64,000 bases of DNA from Malurus cyaneus samueli (GCA_009741485.1 CM019219.1:4041060-4105059); one strand, 5' to 3'; shown: positions 1-13,370, numbered from the stretch's first letter. The notes: generated from the letters alone by a model not told the origin. Made by a program: numbers and translations.

Positions 1-3000
1 CCAGGGGAATAGAGGGTGACAATAGCTGGCACAGCTTTGCTGCTGGAGATGGTCAGTGAGTGACCTGTGCTGGTTTTATGGGCACCTCTCCATCCCAGCT
101 CAATGGGAAACAGCTTACCTTAAACTGTGGTTGGCTTTGCCTGCTCCAGCCCAGGGCAGAGCAGGATTTAGGAGCAGCCTCGAGCAGCTGTCAGGGCCCT
201 GGGCTGTCAGAGATCTATTGGTGAGACCGGGATGTGGCAGCAGTGTTTGCCTTCTCCCAGCTGAGATGCACATCTGCCTGCATCCTAATTTGGGAAGGCT
301 GCAGGGAGATGGGAGCCAGCCCTGGGTTCGTGCCAGGGCTCCTGCTTGGATCCCACACTCCGTGGATGGCCCTGGGATGGAAGCTGTGCTCCTGCCTGCA
401 GGATCAGGCCCTGTGTCTCATCCTTGAGCAACCTTGACATTTTACCAGCCTGATAGTTTGGAAGCAGTCAGCTTCGCTTCTGCCTGCTGAGAGAGCAGGT
501 TTCAAACACAACCCTTTGAAATTCAGCAAAGGGGTAATTCACAGCACAGTTCACAAGATTTTGGGGTAAAAAGATGCCACAGTAATGGTGTAGAAAGGGG
601 GAGCATGGTCAAGGACACTTCATCAAATCATTCTGTTGCCTTTTTCCAGAGCTTGGACTCTGAGCTGACGTGTGCCTCGTATAAAATCCTCTGCTCTGTC
701 ACAGGTGTTACAATCCTCCCTTCTCCATCTCAAGGACAGCAGTGGGAGGAAATCAAAACCTCGCAGAAATGCTTTTTTCCCGCTTTGCTGTCATTCCCAG
801 CAGTCCCTGCCTTCCTTCTGCTGTGTGTGATTCCAAAATAACAGGCTGGTCCCTTCACAAGCATCGACCTGTTTTGTAACACGAGGAGGAGTCGGTGCTA
901 TCAGTTATCTCCCACGTTATCTCTGCAGCAAGCTGTTCTCCAGGGCCAGCCAGCTTGAAAGGCTCACGTTGTTGTCCACAAAAGAAAATCACTCTTCATT
1001 CCGCTGTCTCCGTGCCAAGACGTGGCTTCCAATTGTTTTGACAGTTTGGGGAATTAAAAAAAATTAAAAAAGGAGCCAGAAAAACATTAAAAAGTAAACA
1101 GTCATACGTTTTCTGCTGGCTGGGGGCATTTGTAAAAGGAAGATGAAGTGTATCCAAAGCTTAGAACATGAAGACACTACTGAATATTCTGGTTTTATAA
1201 AGAGGCAGCATGTTAACCTGGCATTATTGGTTGGTGATGTAAATTCCATGACTGTTTCATAGCTGCTGTTTTTAACTGCTGTGCTGTTTGGGTGTTTGAA
1301 TCACCATCCATACACTAATTCTATGTTTAAGGGAAATAAAATAATTTCAAACCTTGATAATTATTAGCTCCATCTTTGACACAGAGCTGGCAGAGAGAAA
1401 AAAATATCTTTTGGAGATTTGCAGACTTTTAAAACTGAATCCAAGGCCCTGAAAAAAAGTTATCCTTAGCAATTTCTTCATTGATGAAGCACTCCAGAGG
1501 CAGATATGCAGGAATATACATGCACCTACAATAGGCAAATATATTACTTTTATTTGCAACATTGTCTAACTACAGTAACTTCTGGAGTTTCACATCAAAT
1601 GCAAGAAATGTGGAGAGTGAAATGCCAAAAAAGACAGAGTGTTTAAGACCAGATGAGCTCAGATTTTCATTTCTCTGGTTGCCAGGAAGACAGCTTGTTT
1701 TAGGATCAAAACTCTCCTGGCTGATCCTTAGTGCAGCTCCATTGGTTTTAATAATCGAGACAATCTTAAATACTGCTATAAAACCCCTGATATCATCTAC
1801 TGCATCTGCCAGAGCTGAAGTTGTTTGAATTTACTCCCAAATTCTCCACAACTTAAGGTTTTATCACATGTCTCCTCAAACCTTTACCTGGTAACACCAA
1901 CAGTGCAGAGTTCATGTAAATTTTATCTCAGCCTCATCTGCAGGCTGTTTGGGTATGCATTGCTGCATTTATTCTCATTGTGGGAATCTGAATCTGGGGA
2001 GCAGCGTGGACCTTTAGGGAGAGCAGGATTTGCTGGGTTCCTGGCAGGCACTTTCATCTCCCCAGCCTTGAAATTATCGTGGCTCTTTGGGGCTCTGCCT
2101 CTGCTTGCTCCTTGTCCCAGACAAGGTGGGGTTTGGATCACGTTACACACACCAAAAGCTGATTTCTGCTCTGCCTTGGGCTTGGGGAGCTGTGAGCTGC
2201 TGGAATTTGGGGTTTCTGTGGCTGGCTGGGGTCTGCCTGCCTGTGTCTGGAGATCTGGAGGCTCCTGGATGGATTTTTAGTGCCTGTTGGAATCAGTGCT
2301 GCCCAGGCCATGACCCAGCTCCACCACGGTGCTGCTGGAAGCAGTGCCTGTTGGAATTGCAAGGGCATTTCCATCGGAGTCTTTCCCTTCTGGTGGATTT
2401 AGCTCCCAGCTCTACAGTACAGATGAAATTTTGGGGTCTTTGATTGCGATGGTCTGCCTGAAACCACCAGCTGAATGAATTCATCTTCCCCCCAGTTTGG
2501 GTGTCAGTTCTGCGTTCTGGTGGGAATCCCAAGCTCCTTGGCCTAAATCACTGTCACATTTTCAGCTGTTTGTGTTATTTTTCATTCTGCTCTTCACAAA
2601 ACTGGCGCTGCAGTTGATGAGGGCTCTGTGAGCACCCTCTGGATCAACACGTGCCAGTGCTGGGTGAGCTCATCCTCTTGAGTCCAAGATGTCACAGGGA
2701 TGAAATGCAGGGAGCTCTCAGGGTTTTCACCCCCTCTCTGCCATCCTAAAGGACCAGAATGTTCTGCAATAACAATTCTACATCTTCCCTTCACTGAGCA
2801 CCCTTAATGGAGCACACTTTACCTTAGAAAGCCATAAAAAACTTAGCCCAGCCATGGCCTGGCATGGTTTATTTTCCTCTCTTAGGTTTCAGAGATAGAA
2901 CCCAACGCAGCACACGTAAAACAAGAGAGGTTAAAATAAGCAATCGGATTTATTTTACTCGCTTTTAAAAATATTTAAAGGCTTTTGTGGATTTATAACC

Positions 3001-3350
3001 GTAGCAGTAACAGTTTCTGCCTTATGTCATGGCTTGGTTTGAAACTGCACAAGAAACATCACTGCAAGAGACACACGAGTCAGGCATTGCCATTAGTCAG
3101 TGCTTATTCTCTGAAATCTGCCTTTGAGTTAATCTAGGCCAAGGGGTCTAAAGAGTGGCACATTTTAAAAGTAATTATGTGATTTAGGGGAGGAGTTTTC
3201 CTATAGTTATTTTCTGTGGGATGTGTCCTACTAAATGATTGGTGAGGTTTGGACTGGCATTAACTCCCTAAGATGTCAGGAATTTTTGAAATGCTACAAT
3301 CCCAGTGGTTTCCCAATATTGGCCCAATAAGCAGCTTTTAGAACCACCTC
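1..3350. other. Unique non-coding stretch
   Basis: No recognisable gene or interspersed repeat was seen here. The parts at roughly 1-430 and 1980-2800 are richer in G+C than the AT-rich parts between them (for example 1040-1360 and 2930-3000). Open frames are present on both strands, but none shows a recognisable domain or convincing splice context, and several begin at non-ATG codons. Confidence 0.6.
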
Positions 3351-3381
3351 TTTTTTTTTTTTTTTTTCTCTTTTTTTTTTT
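3351..3381. repeat. Poly-T tract
   Basis: Two T runs (17 and 11 bases) are separated by a short CTC interruption. It could be a slippage-grown homopolymer or the antisense view of a retroposed poly-A tail. No target-site duplication or recognisable retroposed body was seen beside it. Confidence 0.9.
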
Positions 3382-3745
3382 GTTTTAGCATTCTAAGCCT
3401 GCTTTGGGAAAAATCAGTCTCAGATTCTGTTTTTCTTAACCATGACCCCAACTTTCATCTTCAGAATTTACTGTGATTCATACCCTTTTTACTTCATAGC
3501 AGCACGGGTCAGGATAAAAAGGGAAATAATCAAAGAGAAGCAGAATCTCAACTTGCATGAGTGAAACTTTATCCTGTTTATTAACTCTGCCCTGAGAACC
3601 ACAGTATATTGTGCTTGGATCTTGTAACACTCCATTTTAGAAAATAACGGTCAAAGTGGTGTTTTAACCAAAGTATGAGGGTTTTAATATAAAATCTGCC
3701 TTTCCCTTAAATTGATTGCAAATGTACTTTCCAAATATTTACTTT

Positions 3746-3747
<2 letters not shown>

Positions 3748-3777
<30 letters not shown>
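3748..3777. repeat. Poly-A tract of 30 bases
   Basis: This is an uninterrupted run of 30 A residues. The upstream 300 bases show no recognisable retrogene and no AATAAA signal just before the run, so its origin by retroposition is not supported. A tract this long is likely to be polymorphic in length. Confidence 0.95.
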
Positions 3778-3779
<2 letters not shown>

Positions 3780-4040
3780 TTCTTGGAGGTGTTCCAGTGC
3801 CTGGTATTTTCCAGCTAGCTGAGTGCAGATAATTCCCCTTTCAAACATGCCTTGAAAGGCTCTGCAGGTCCTGGCTGGATGGGATGGAGGGATGAGCTGT
3901 AGGGAAGAGAGTGAGGTGACCCTCACGCCCCAGGGGAAGGGTGAGGATGGGGAAAGGACCCTGGGGTGGCTGCAGGGAATTGCTGAGGATGTGTAGGGTG
4001 AGCAGCAGTGGTCACAGCTGCATGGGCTGGGGTTGATCCC

Positions 4041-4180
4041 CATCCTATAGAATCCCGTGGAATCCCATAAAATCCCCTGAAATCCCATGGAATCTCATAG
4101 AGTCCCATGGAATCCCATGGAATCCCATAGAATCCCCTGAAATCCCATGGAATCTCATAGAATCCCATGGAATCCCATGA
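4041..4180. repeat. Decamer minisatellite (AATCCCATGG)n
   Basis: Fourteen back-to-back 10 bp units of the form AATCCCATGG, with variants ending ATAG, CTGA, ATAA or CGTGG. A second-order period of 60 bp is visible: the six units at 4061-4120 are repeated at 4121-4180 with three differences. In the reverse orientation the repeat is open in all the frames that extend through it and encodes low-complexity peptides rich in Gly, Phe, Asp and Met. These should not be taken as protein. The array most likely grew by slippage and then unequal exchange of a six-unit block. Confidence 0.95.
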
Positions 4181-7100
4181 AAAATTGCAATAATGAGGAC
4201 GACAGCAGAGAACCCATAATGAGGTGTAACTAATATGACAACAGGTAATCCACAATCTTTCATCACCCTGTGCCACAACCCTCCCCAGGCCATGATAGCC
4301 CTGTAGGACACACTGAGCCCAGGGTTTTGCTGGTGCAGACAGAACTGAACTCGTTAAAGCTCACCCAGAAGCACAGGGGAAGAGAAAATCCTGGATTTCA
4401 ACCTCCAGCCTGATGGACAAATGAGCCCTTCCCGTGGCACAGCCATTTCCCGAGGTGAAATGCAAGATGCATTTCTTCCATCCTAAATTATTTTAATCTA
4501 AGTGGAAAATGGGGGATAGTAATCCACTAAAATAATTTTCTGTAGCACCTGCTTTTGACTAAGGCTCTCTAATGGTGTTGAAAGAAGCCAATTTCTCCAT
4601 CCTGAAATATTCAGCAAAGCCTTCATCAAACAGATGGGTGAATATGGGCATGATTTCCATCTTCATTAAATTAATGTCAGGTTTTTGAAAAATCAGTCCT
4701 TTAATAATGTATAAATATTTCCTTCTTGAAGTAACTGCCTGATTTTCCCCACAAGGACTGGTTTCTACTTTTTGTAATAAGACCAGCTCCTGATGGAAGA
4801 GCTGCCAGTGCATGTAATGCTTGCAGATGTGTTCTTCGATAAAACTTAATTAGCCATTTTAGTAATTTTCTACTTAATGTGTTTTTAACATTCTTCAGAG
4901 CTTGAAGTGAGATATATCTGGGTTAGAGAAAACAAGGCAGCTATCCATAACCTTGCCTTGGTTATTATTTAGAGTTAAGCTAAATGCAATACAGAACTAA
5001 TACAGTAATTTTCCCAAACCTTCCTATTATTAGTGCTGCAAAAAAAAATCTATTCCTTAATGTTCACTCTATCATCTCTAGAAAATATACGTTTATTTAA
5101 AGAAAATATGATTAAGTCTTTAGTTTTAATACAAGTATTTAAAAAAATTTTTAAAATCGCTTAAAATAGTAGTATTTTTTAAGAGGAGATTTACACACTG
5201 AAACAGATACAACAACAAAAAATATTTTCTTGTGACTTAGAAGCTGAAGTACCAGCACTCACAGGTAGTCAGGAACAGCATTTTTCTCTCTCACTGTCCC
5301 ATTCTGTGAGTTATCAACACCAGGCACTCTGCATGGAGCAGGGATTTCACACACTCACCCTCCCAGGAGGCAGCGTGGCACCTTTTTGCTGCTGGCAGAA
5401 ATGCAAGAGAAGAGGATAAAAGCGAGTGGAAAAACCCCAAAGGAGAGCTGGAACCGTTAGAGCTGTGCTGGGGCTGCCCCTCAGCCCCAAAATTGGGCTT
5501 CATTAGGGCTCTCCAGTCAACACTTGCTTGTGGTTTGTGCAGAAGTGTCTAATTGCAAGCACGAGATATGGATACTCATGCAGGCTCTGCCTTTGCTCTG
5601 TGGAGGTAGACAGGTTTATAAAACAAATTATTTTCTACCAAAGAATATATTTTTAAAGTTCTGTATTAGGGGTGGACCCCAAATCCACATTTCCACATTG
5701 TTTGAACATTTCCTGCCCGTTTTGCCAACGTGGGAAAGGGTTTCTCCGTGGGGACAGGTGGCACTGGCAGAACACAGATATCAAATTTGAGGGTCTCTTG
5801 CAAACACTGGAGACACAAACACTGAAGACACGCTTCTTTAGTTAGTTAAGTTGGTTTTATGTCCCAAGGCTGCACTAAAGCTCTTGAAAGAACTCATTGT
5901 AATAGAGATGACAGAAGAAAATATCTGCTGCACTTTTTGCTTCTTCACAGTCTTGTCACCCTTCTGTGTCACTAGGAGCCAGGGCCCAGATAAAAAAAAA
6001 CCCACGTATTGCTTTTGAACTTACATGGAGAATCTCTAATTTCTGTTTTTCTCTGTCTGTGATAGATGCAGTCACCAAAATTCCCTGAAATGGAAACGCT
6101 GCTCGGGGGCAGCACAAATCTCTCAGGGAGGCAGTTCTGTGTTTGGAGCCCCAGGATTGTGATCTGCTCTCCAAATCACATCAACCTCATCCTCTGGTGC
6201 CCACAGCAGAGCTGGGAAGAGCTCCTGAAGGAATTTAAAAGTTCTGGGTGAGAGCAGAGGTGGGTGGGAGCAGGTAATGATTGCTTACATTTATACTGTA
6301 AAAACTTCAGTAGTATTTTTGCCACGAGATATTCAAATAGGTGTCTTTTTCCTTTCTTTGGATGATAAATGAGAGCAGGGGTGGAGGTTCACAGCTGCAG
6401 GGTCTGCTCTGGTGCAGATATTCCTGCAAAGCCCCTGGTAGCCACCTCAGCACGTGCATATCAAAGACAATAAAACCTTAAAAGTCTGCCATAATTTGCC
6501 TTTTCCCCCTCATTATGCACACACCATCAGTACTACTGGAAATTCCTCCTATTATTGAAACAAGGGAGCCTTCTGTATGTGTAACTATAAATAGGAGGGG
6601 AAAAAAAAATCTAATTCCAGGGACAATATACTGATTTTGAATAGGGAGCAACTGCCAAATATCTTCTCATGTAATCTATAGTATTAATAACACACTGATA
6701 AAAATGATTAATTGTGTTTTGTATAAGTTAAAATATTTTGAGTTGAATATTTAAAGATTTTCTTGGAAGATGGTGTGTTAGAGGAGAACCTGACCGTAGA
6801 AAACATGACCTGTTTCTCAATGTTTTATACCTGTTCAGATATACAAATGAACTTTTTTTTTGTCATTTCAGCTCCTAGGTATTAATATAAACTTGCAGAA
6901 ATACCCTCTAACAAGTCACATTTGTTGGATAAGCAAGAGCTTATTGGATGAGTTATGTAAGTTTTCAATAACTGTTTAACTAAAAATAGGATGATCCAAA
7001 ATGGCAAATCCTCATTGGAGACAAAATTAAACAAGTAATACTGTTTATCAGTATCAGCCTATTGTAATATTTTAAGTGATGAATTTCACAAATAGCTGGA

Positions 7101-7335
7101 AAAATCTTTAAACACTGCCCTGTGATATATTTCATACACAAAGAGATGTTATGTTCATTTATAGGAAATGTAAAAATATACAGAAGAAAGAATATAATAA
7201 CAGGTGAAATGTTTGCCATTTAAATTCTGTAAAATTAACTTTTCAGTGCAAAATTATGGATATTATTGTTGGAATCTGGGGTCATGGTAGGACAAATCAC
7301 GTAGGAAAAATTCTGTCAACTGGAACAATCATCTA
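4181..7335. other. Unique AT-rich non-coding stretch
   Basis: No gene was recognised. The sequence is AT-rich, especially 5040-5230 and 6600-7260, with many A or T runs. The short open frames within it look like chance frames. A somewhat more GC-rich patch at 5270-5520 also has no recognisable content. Confidence 0.55.
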
Positions 7336-7363
7336 ACTCAGAATATTCTGTGATTCTGGTATG
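7336..7363 (+). mobile_element. CR1 3'-terminal remnant (short)
   Basis: A short stretch carries CATCTAACTCAGAATATTCT followed by GTGATTCTG. This matches the 3' end and terminal short-repeat tail of avian CR1 elements in the sense orientation. Only the last 25-30 bases are recognisable, and the sequence before it is too diverged to assign. The same tail motif recurs at 9736-9759, which supports the call. Confidence 0.5.
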
Positions 7364-9710
7364 AACAAATACACTCTATTTCCCTTTTTATCTTTGGCCC
7401 TGGTCTGATCTTTTGCTGTGGTCTCGTAGTTTACAAAACCAGGCAATTTTCTTCCTGTGGGAAGTATTGTAAGGATCTGTCACTGCAGACAATCTTAGCA
7501 GAGAAGATAGGAAATGCAGAATCCTATTCACAGAGTAGGATAAATTTCAGGCTATTGCATTACTTTTTTAAAAATTGATTTTAGTGTTTGGTTTTGTTTG
7601 TTTGCTTGTTTGGTTTTTGTTAATAAGTGCTCCTTAAGCTCCCTTCTCTTCATCTTGAATGCCATTATCTATAATATGTTGCATTTTCAGCTCTCCTGGA
7701 ACACTAAAATAGACTCAGTCAGGGTCTGGTAATGCAATGTCTGAGACATTTCCCAAGAAAATGTGGAGAGTAACAAAAGAATATGCCCATTGAGGCAAAA
7801 AGTGCTTTTTCTCTCTCGTGTCCTTTCTGCACTTCAGCAGAACAGACTGGAGCAGGTGCCTGAATCTATTCCTGTCGAGCATCACACATGTTCAAACCTT
7901 AGTGGAACTAAAGTTAATCTCCTTGCTCTAATAAGGCTTATAAAAATAAGCTTATTTACACAGAGAGGGCATTTAATTAGAGTCAGAAGAAAATCAGCAC
8001 CGAGAAAAGGAAATATTGGGGGTGTGAGGGAGCTTATCAGAGGGGCAGCAGGGTTGCTTACACACCTCTTCTGTCCCAGGCTCTGCAGAGAAACAGATAA
8101 AGCACAAAGAATCTGAAATTGAATCACATAATTTGTGCAGCACCTGGGACAAAGGTTTTATTTTTAGGAGAAATTAGGCACCCTCAGCTATTTTGGGAAA
8201 CCAGCAGTGTGCCACTTCCCTTGTGCTGGTTTCTGGTCATTCTGACTAAACCCTAAATGCATCTGGAGGGAGAATTAGTCCCACACCCACAGCGAGTTTG
8301 GTTTCAGCATCACCCAGACACATTTTGTTTGCACGTGTCCCCCATTACCTCCATCACACTGGCACATGTCCTTTATTTCTTCCTTCCTTCCCCCAAGCTC
8401 AGGCTGAACAGGGCAAGATGGATCATTAATAAAATGATATTTTAGGAAAGAATATGAGAAGCAAGCTCAAGCTCATTAGATAAAGAGAGCAGATTGTGCC
8501 AATGTGGAGCTGGTTTCTTTCTAGCAGGTCAGAAATGTCACAAAATGTTTGGTAACACATCAGGAAACATCTTCTGGAAAGGAAACAATGTGCTGAGGGG
8601 TGCTGCACCCAGGTTTTGGGGGCAAAACACGGTTTTTGAGCACATTCAGTAACCTGGAAGGTGATCTTTAATGAGCTGATGATGGTGCCAGGCCTTACAC
8701 ATCCTCATCCATTGCACTTGAACTGCAAGGACAACTGCTGAAACACATTTGGAGCTGGAGAAAGGATTATTGAGTAAAAATATGCACAAATTTGAGGGGA
8801 TGGTTGTGCGTTTTGAACTCAGCAATTCAAGCTGCCAGCCGTGGAAGCTGTTTGTTTAACACTGGATATATGGCATAAGAAATAACCCCCCCCAACACAT
8901 TTATAAATTGTGACACAATTGCCTTTGTTTTGGAAGGAATCATTTTCTCATTCATGGTTTGTTTGAGTTTACTTCCTCGTAAATTATTTTTGGCGAGGGA
9001 AAAGCGCGCATTTCCACGTCTGCAAACCAGGAAAACCGTGTGATTGTGGACAAACAATGCCTCCCATTGTGAGCTATTTGTTTTCCTCGCTGTTCCTAAA
9101 CCCTTTGTAACTACAATGGGCATTGTGATCTGGGAGCAGCTTGGTGCCAGTGGTGCATTTGAACAGTTTGCCTCTACCACAAAACTGCTCTGAGCTGTCA
9201 GAAAGGAGAGATGAAGGTTTTCCTTTACCTGGAAACCTTTGGGAAGGCTTTGAACTTGTAGAAAAGAGGGAATATCAGTGCTGGGAGGGGCTGGTCGAGC
9301 TCAGGACAGGTCTCTGATCTCTGCTCTCACCCAGGCTTTTGTTGCTAACACAAATTTCAGTTTTCTGGAGGCTGTTCTGGGTTACACTGGAGTGGTGGGA
9401 GGGTTTTTGGAGCATCACATTGGTTTGGCTCTTCCTTCCCCCTGTGCCTGTCTCAGCTGCCAGGCCTTAATTATGGAAAAATAACTGAGCTTCTACCACT
9501 GCAGTGAAATGTGTTTGAGTGGACTGACTGAGAAGTGATGCTGCTTCAAATCAGATTTCAGGGTTTGCTGTTGGTTTCTGAACATTTTTATTACCTGGCC
9601 ATGAGCAAATGCCCAATTCCAGTCCTCCCATCCCTTCACCTGTGCTCGGGAGCTTTCCTGCTCAAATGGCTGTGGAAATATAGAAAATATATGGACCTTT
9701 CACCCCAGAG
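7364..9710. other. Unique non-coding stretch
   Basis: No gene was recognised. A GTTT-rich simple repeat lies at 7585-7620. Around 7900-8060 and 9000-9120 the sequence is mixed in composition, with a few CpG dinucleotides but no motif set I can name. Confidence 0.55.
7585..7620. repeat. GTTT-type simple repeat
   Basis: An impure GTTT/GCTT/GGTT tetranucleotide tract of about 36 bases. Confidence 0.75.
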
Positions 9711-9763
9711 AGGATCCTGGTGGGTCCCTTCCAGAATTCAGAATATTCTGTGATTCTGTGAAC
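9711..9763 (+). mobile_element. CR1 3' end fragment, sense
   Basis: GGATCCTGGTGGGTCCCTTC leads into a CAGAATATTCTGTGATTCTG tail. This is the characteristic end of an avian CR1 LINE: the conserved GGTCCCTTCCA box and then the terminal octamer-like repeats. The copy is strongly 5'-truncated, as is usual for CR1, and no reverse-transcriptase sequence remains upstream. Confidence 0.7.
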
Positions 9764-11290
9764 AAGCAATGCCTTGTTCACAGACACACCAAATAATCGA
9801 TCTTTGTTTATAATGTGAATATTTATGGAGTGTGATACACAGGGAGATGAGCATTTCTGTGCAGATGTACATCTTATTGGCTCTCACCCCTCCTATTATC
9901 CCTAAATGCGATTTTTAAAGGAAATAGATTTTGAAAGGGGCAAGAGGCTGTAGAGAAGGATTTAAACTCTTTTTTTTTCCTCTGAAAGGAGTCAGTCATA
10001 GCCTTCATTTAAAGTTAAGCAAAGAAATGTCTCTGAGGAGAATTTCAAACTCTCTTTCCAAGCACCACCGAGCCAAGTATTGTTATTATCTGAATTTAAT
10101 TCAAATCATATGAACCTTCACAGCTTTTGCCACACTAAAGATTTTTTTTTTCCTTTCCAATCTGGCAATACATTCATCAAGTTATGGGCAGACCCCACTC
10201 ACATAAAGGAGCAGCTTTGTAAGCTCGATAGCTCACAGGGTTTTCCAGGTTCCACACACATTTATGATTTATTTTCTTTAACCAGACACTCTAATCAGCC
10301 CCATAACTGCACAGTAGCACAATTCACCATGTCATTTACTTTGTGTGAGTCATGATGAGGGGGAAAGAAATCAGAACTATGAAGAATTATCCTCAAATTG
10401 CTGCATCTAGAAAAATATTCCTGCATTTCTGCTTCCCACAGGCCTTCTCCTTCCCTGTCTCCTGCCCAATCCAAAAGCTGTTTTTTTTGATGGATTCAGA
10501 GCGTTACCTGCAGCCCCAAGTCCTCATTCTGGTTTGGATATTCTCTGGGATACAACACTCTCCACTTTTCCCATTTTGCAAAGGGATGAGAGCAATAATC
10601 ACCCACCCACTTCAATGCAGCACTTTCAATGTCTTCTCAGTGCCTGGGATGTATAAAATTCTATATAAAAATGTGAAATAATAATGCTTCTCACCCATAC
10701 AGCCAGAATTTACACTGTTAGGATGGTGGAATAATTACAGGTCAGGTTTTTAAAATGAGGTGCTCAGGAAGGGCACAGCCAGGGCTCTGCAAAGCCCTCT
10801 GTGCTCATGGGCACTCCATGGTTAGAGACCCTGGAAATCTTCCAGAGCCTTTCACTCCACCTCTGCAAACATTCAGAACATTTTCAATAAATTCTCCTTG
10901 CGTGGAAAGTATGTTCAAAATGCTGTCTCAGCACTCTGTGTATCCACAGCTGCTCCATGGGTTTTCCTCTTTCTCCTCCCCACACTGCTGTGGTTCCAGG
11001 GCTCTGGCACTGCAGCTGGGTGTTCTTCCAGTATTTTTTTTTTCTGCCCACTGCCCGTTCCAGATCTCCTGTGAGCCTTTTTACCACTGATTGCTGTCAC
11101 ATGCACTGCTCTGGATCTGTACCCCTTCATTAATTCCCAGTTTAGGATGTTTACACTGCTGCTCCAGCCCAGACAGGGCTATCCAGTTTCTAGGAAACAG
11201 TGATTATTTATCCCTCTGAATACTGCCTGCATTGCCATGTTTCAGAATCATTTCAATTCGTGTTGTGTTTTGCTGAGTGAATGCTTTCAG
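9764..11290. other. Unique non-coding stretch
   Basis: No gene was recognised. The portion 10740-11180 is relatively GC-rich and carries overlapping open frames on both strands (111 residues on the plus strand; 67 and 71 on the minus). Neither strand shows a domain or a convincing splice pattern. Confidence 0.5.
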
Positions 11291-11317
11291 AAAAAAAAAA
11301 AAAAAAAAAAAAAAAAA
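11291..11317. repeat. Poly-A tract of 27 bases
   Basis: This is an uninterrupted run of 27 A residues. No polyadenylation signal or recognisable retroposed body precedes it. A second A run of about 10 bases lies at 11436-11445. Confidence 0.95.
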
Positions 11318-13346
11318 TTATCTTGCATCATAGCAACACCCACAGCAACAACAACATCCACATGGTTTATATGTACCAGAAAGTTGCAAAACATGTGCAA
11401 ATTGAAATACATGGACATAAGGGTAAATAAATGCAAAAAAAAAAACCTATAAATGGACCAAAACAAACCATTGGAACTGAATTTGAGCAGCAGACTTCAG
11501 GGAAGCTCAGATCCAAGCAGGCTGCTCAACCTCTGCTCAGTACAAGACTTCAACTTGTCTGATCTCTCTGCAGCTTTCTGGCCTCAGGTTTTAAAAGCCA
11601 GCTCGGGAGTTCAGACACCCAGACATGGTTAAAAGGAATTCTCATTCGGAGTCTTTGGGCCCCACAGTTCCTCTCTGATGATGTTTCTGACATCAGTGTA
11701 ATAATCTTTTGTTTGGAGGTATTCCTCTTCATGTCATCCAGCAAACTCACACCCCTCCCTAGTGGGTTTTTCTAATAAAAGAACAGTGATGTGATAAAAA
11801 TAGGCATGAGCCATGTTTAATAAATTATTTATATTAATCTTCTCTCAATAAAATGCCTAAATACCAGCAACAATGACCGACCTAAAAGGATTTTTAAGAG
11901 GCAATAATTTTTTCTTTTTTTTTTTTTTTTGCATTAGTCCCAGAAGAAAATCATCTGGGACTCGGCAGTACAGGACTGTTCAAAACGTTTCTTATAAAAT
12001 TTGCCTAACAGAGACTTAGCACAAGCTGGATTTTGGCTTTATAGGGATTTTATAAACTTCTCAGTGGAAAGCCTGAAAGCTGACCTTTGCTAATGGCCAA
12101 ATTCCTGTTTGAAAAGGGGCAGAAGGCTCATAACACGGGCAATTATCTCAGAGCTGGCAGCCCTCCTTTGCCTCTCTCCTGTAACTGCAGCTGGAAAGAA
12201 ATGGTGTTTAACACTTTTATACAATGAGCCTTCTCATTTCATTGAGCTCCAGGGATATAAAGGGATGATCTTAGGGGCCAAGGTGAGTTGCTTGCTCCCA
12301 GGGTACAAGAGGTGAGTGTTTTATGGGGGAAAACCTTTCGGTGTCCTTCCCCACCTTCCTGGAGGGTTTGGATGCTGTGGATGGACGAGGATGCCCAGGT
12401 GAAAGCTTTGATGGGTTCAGCAGAGCACTAAACTTTCAATATCAGAACTAAATTGCTGTAGCCCTGCTCGTGTTCCCTGTGCTTAAACACTTTCTGCTGC
12501 AGGAAGAAAAGAATGAGAATTTCTTTTGACAAAGAACCAAAGAGTCAACCAAATCTTTTTAACCTAGTGGGAATAAACTACTGTGCAGATTGAGGACGAT
12601 TACAGCAAAAAACCTGAGGAGATGTTGCAGATTTTGCCCTGGAAACAGTCTCTGGGATGAGATTCAGCAGATATGATCAGGCATTTTATCAAACTACAAT
12701 CTCCTCATTTGCTTAGGCGTTGCATTGCTTGGTGATCCCTGCCAATGCTTATAACCCCACTTCATTTAAAGCAAGTTTCAGTTCAGGGAAAGTCTGAATT
12801 TGCTTTCGGTTTTGTCTCTCAGGCCCCCAGAATTTGGTAAGTCATTGTGAAAGAGAATTTTGGCAGCCCAGCTTGACTCCATAACAAGCAGTGATTTTAC
12901 ACTCTGGAGACATTTCCAACACCTCACCAGTGCAAACTCTGCGTGCAAACACAACATCATATCAATGCAACTATTGTGCACTTTCAGCACACACTTCATT
13001 TAAAAAAATGTAATTTTTTCATAAATTCTTCTTTATCAACTTCCTTCACGTCTATGAAATCCCCAAGCGAGTTCTTGCACATGTAGAAATGTTAATATAA
13101 ATTCTGTTATTGTTCCTATTGCTGCAGCATCTTTTGTAGAAACAATGGCTTGGGAAGGGGCTTGGATTGTCTTGAGAGCAGGACAGTGTAAAAGTTAAAA
13201 TAATTATACACTGGTCATGTTGAGGAGAAATTAATGGAAAGTAAAGAAAGTGATATTAAACTTATCACTAAGTATTTATTTATAACTTAAAATGTACCTT
13301 TCTAATTAATGATTTTTATAGGCAGTATTTGAATACAGAGTTATTA
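11318..13346. other. Unique non-coding stretch
   Basis: No gene was recognised. It includes a T-rich tract at 11908-11930 and a TATA-like GGGATATAAAGGG at about 12253. The TATA-like string has no downstream coding support and is not called a promoter. AT-rich sequence predominates at 13000-13340. Confidence 0.5.
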
Positions 13347-13370
13347 TATACATATATCTCTATATGTATA
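13347..13370. repeat. Perfect inverted repeat, AT-rich
   Basis: Arms TATACATATA (13347-13356) and TATATGTATA (13361-13370) are perfectly complementary around a TCTC loop. The composition is alternating purine-pyrimidine, so it could extrude as a cruciform or be an expanded TA microsatellite remnant. Confidence 0.85.

Noticed and set aside
3748..3777. Poly-A tail of a processed pseudogene
   Set aside because: No AATAAA signal just upstream, no recognisable gene body and no target-site duplication. The same applies to the runs at 11291-11317 and 28255-28290.
12250..12262. TATA-box promoter (GGGATATAAAGGG)
   Set aside because: No downstream exon, CpG enrichment or initiator context. TATAAA strings are common in AT-rich DNA.
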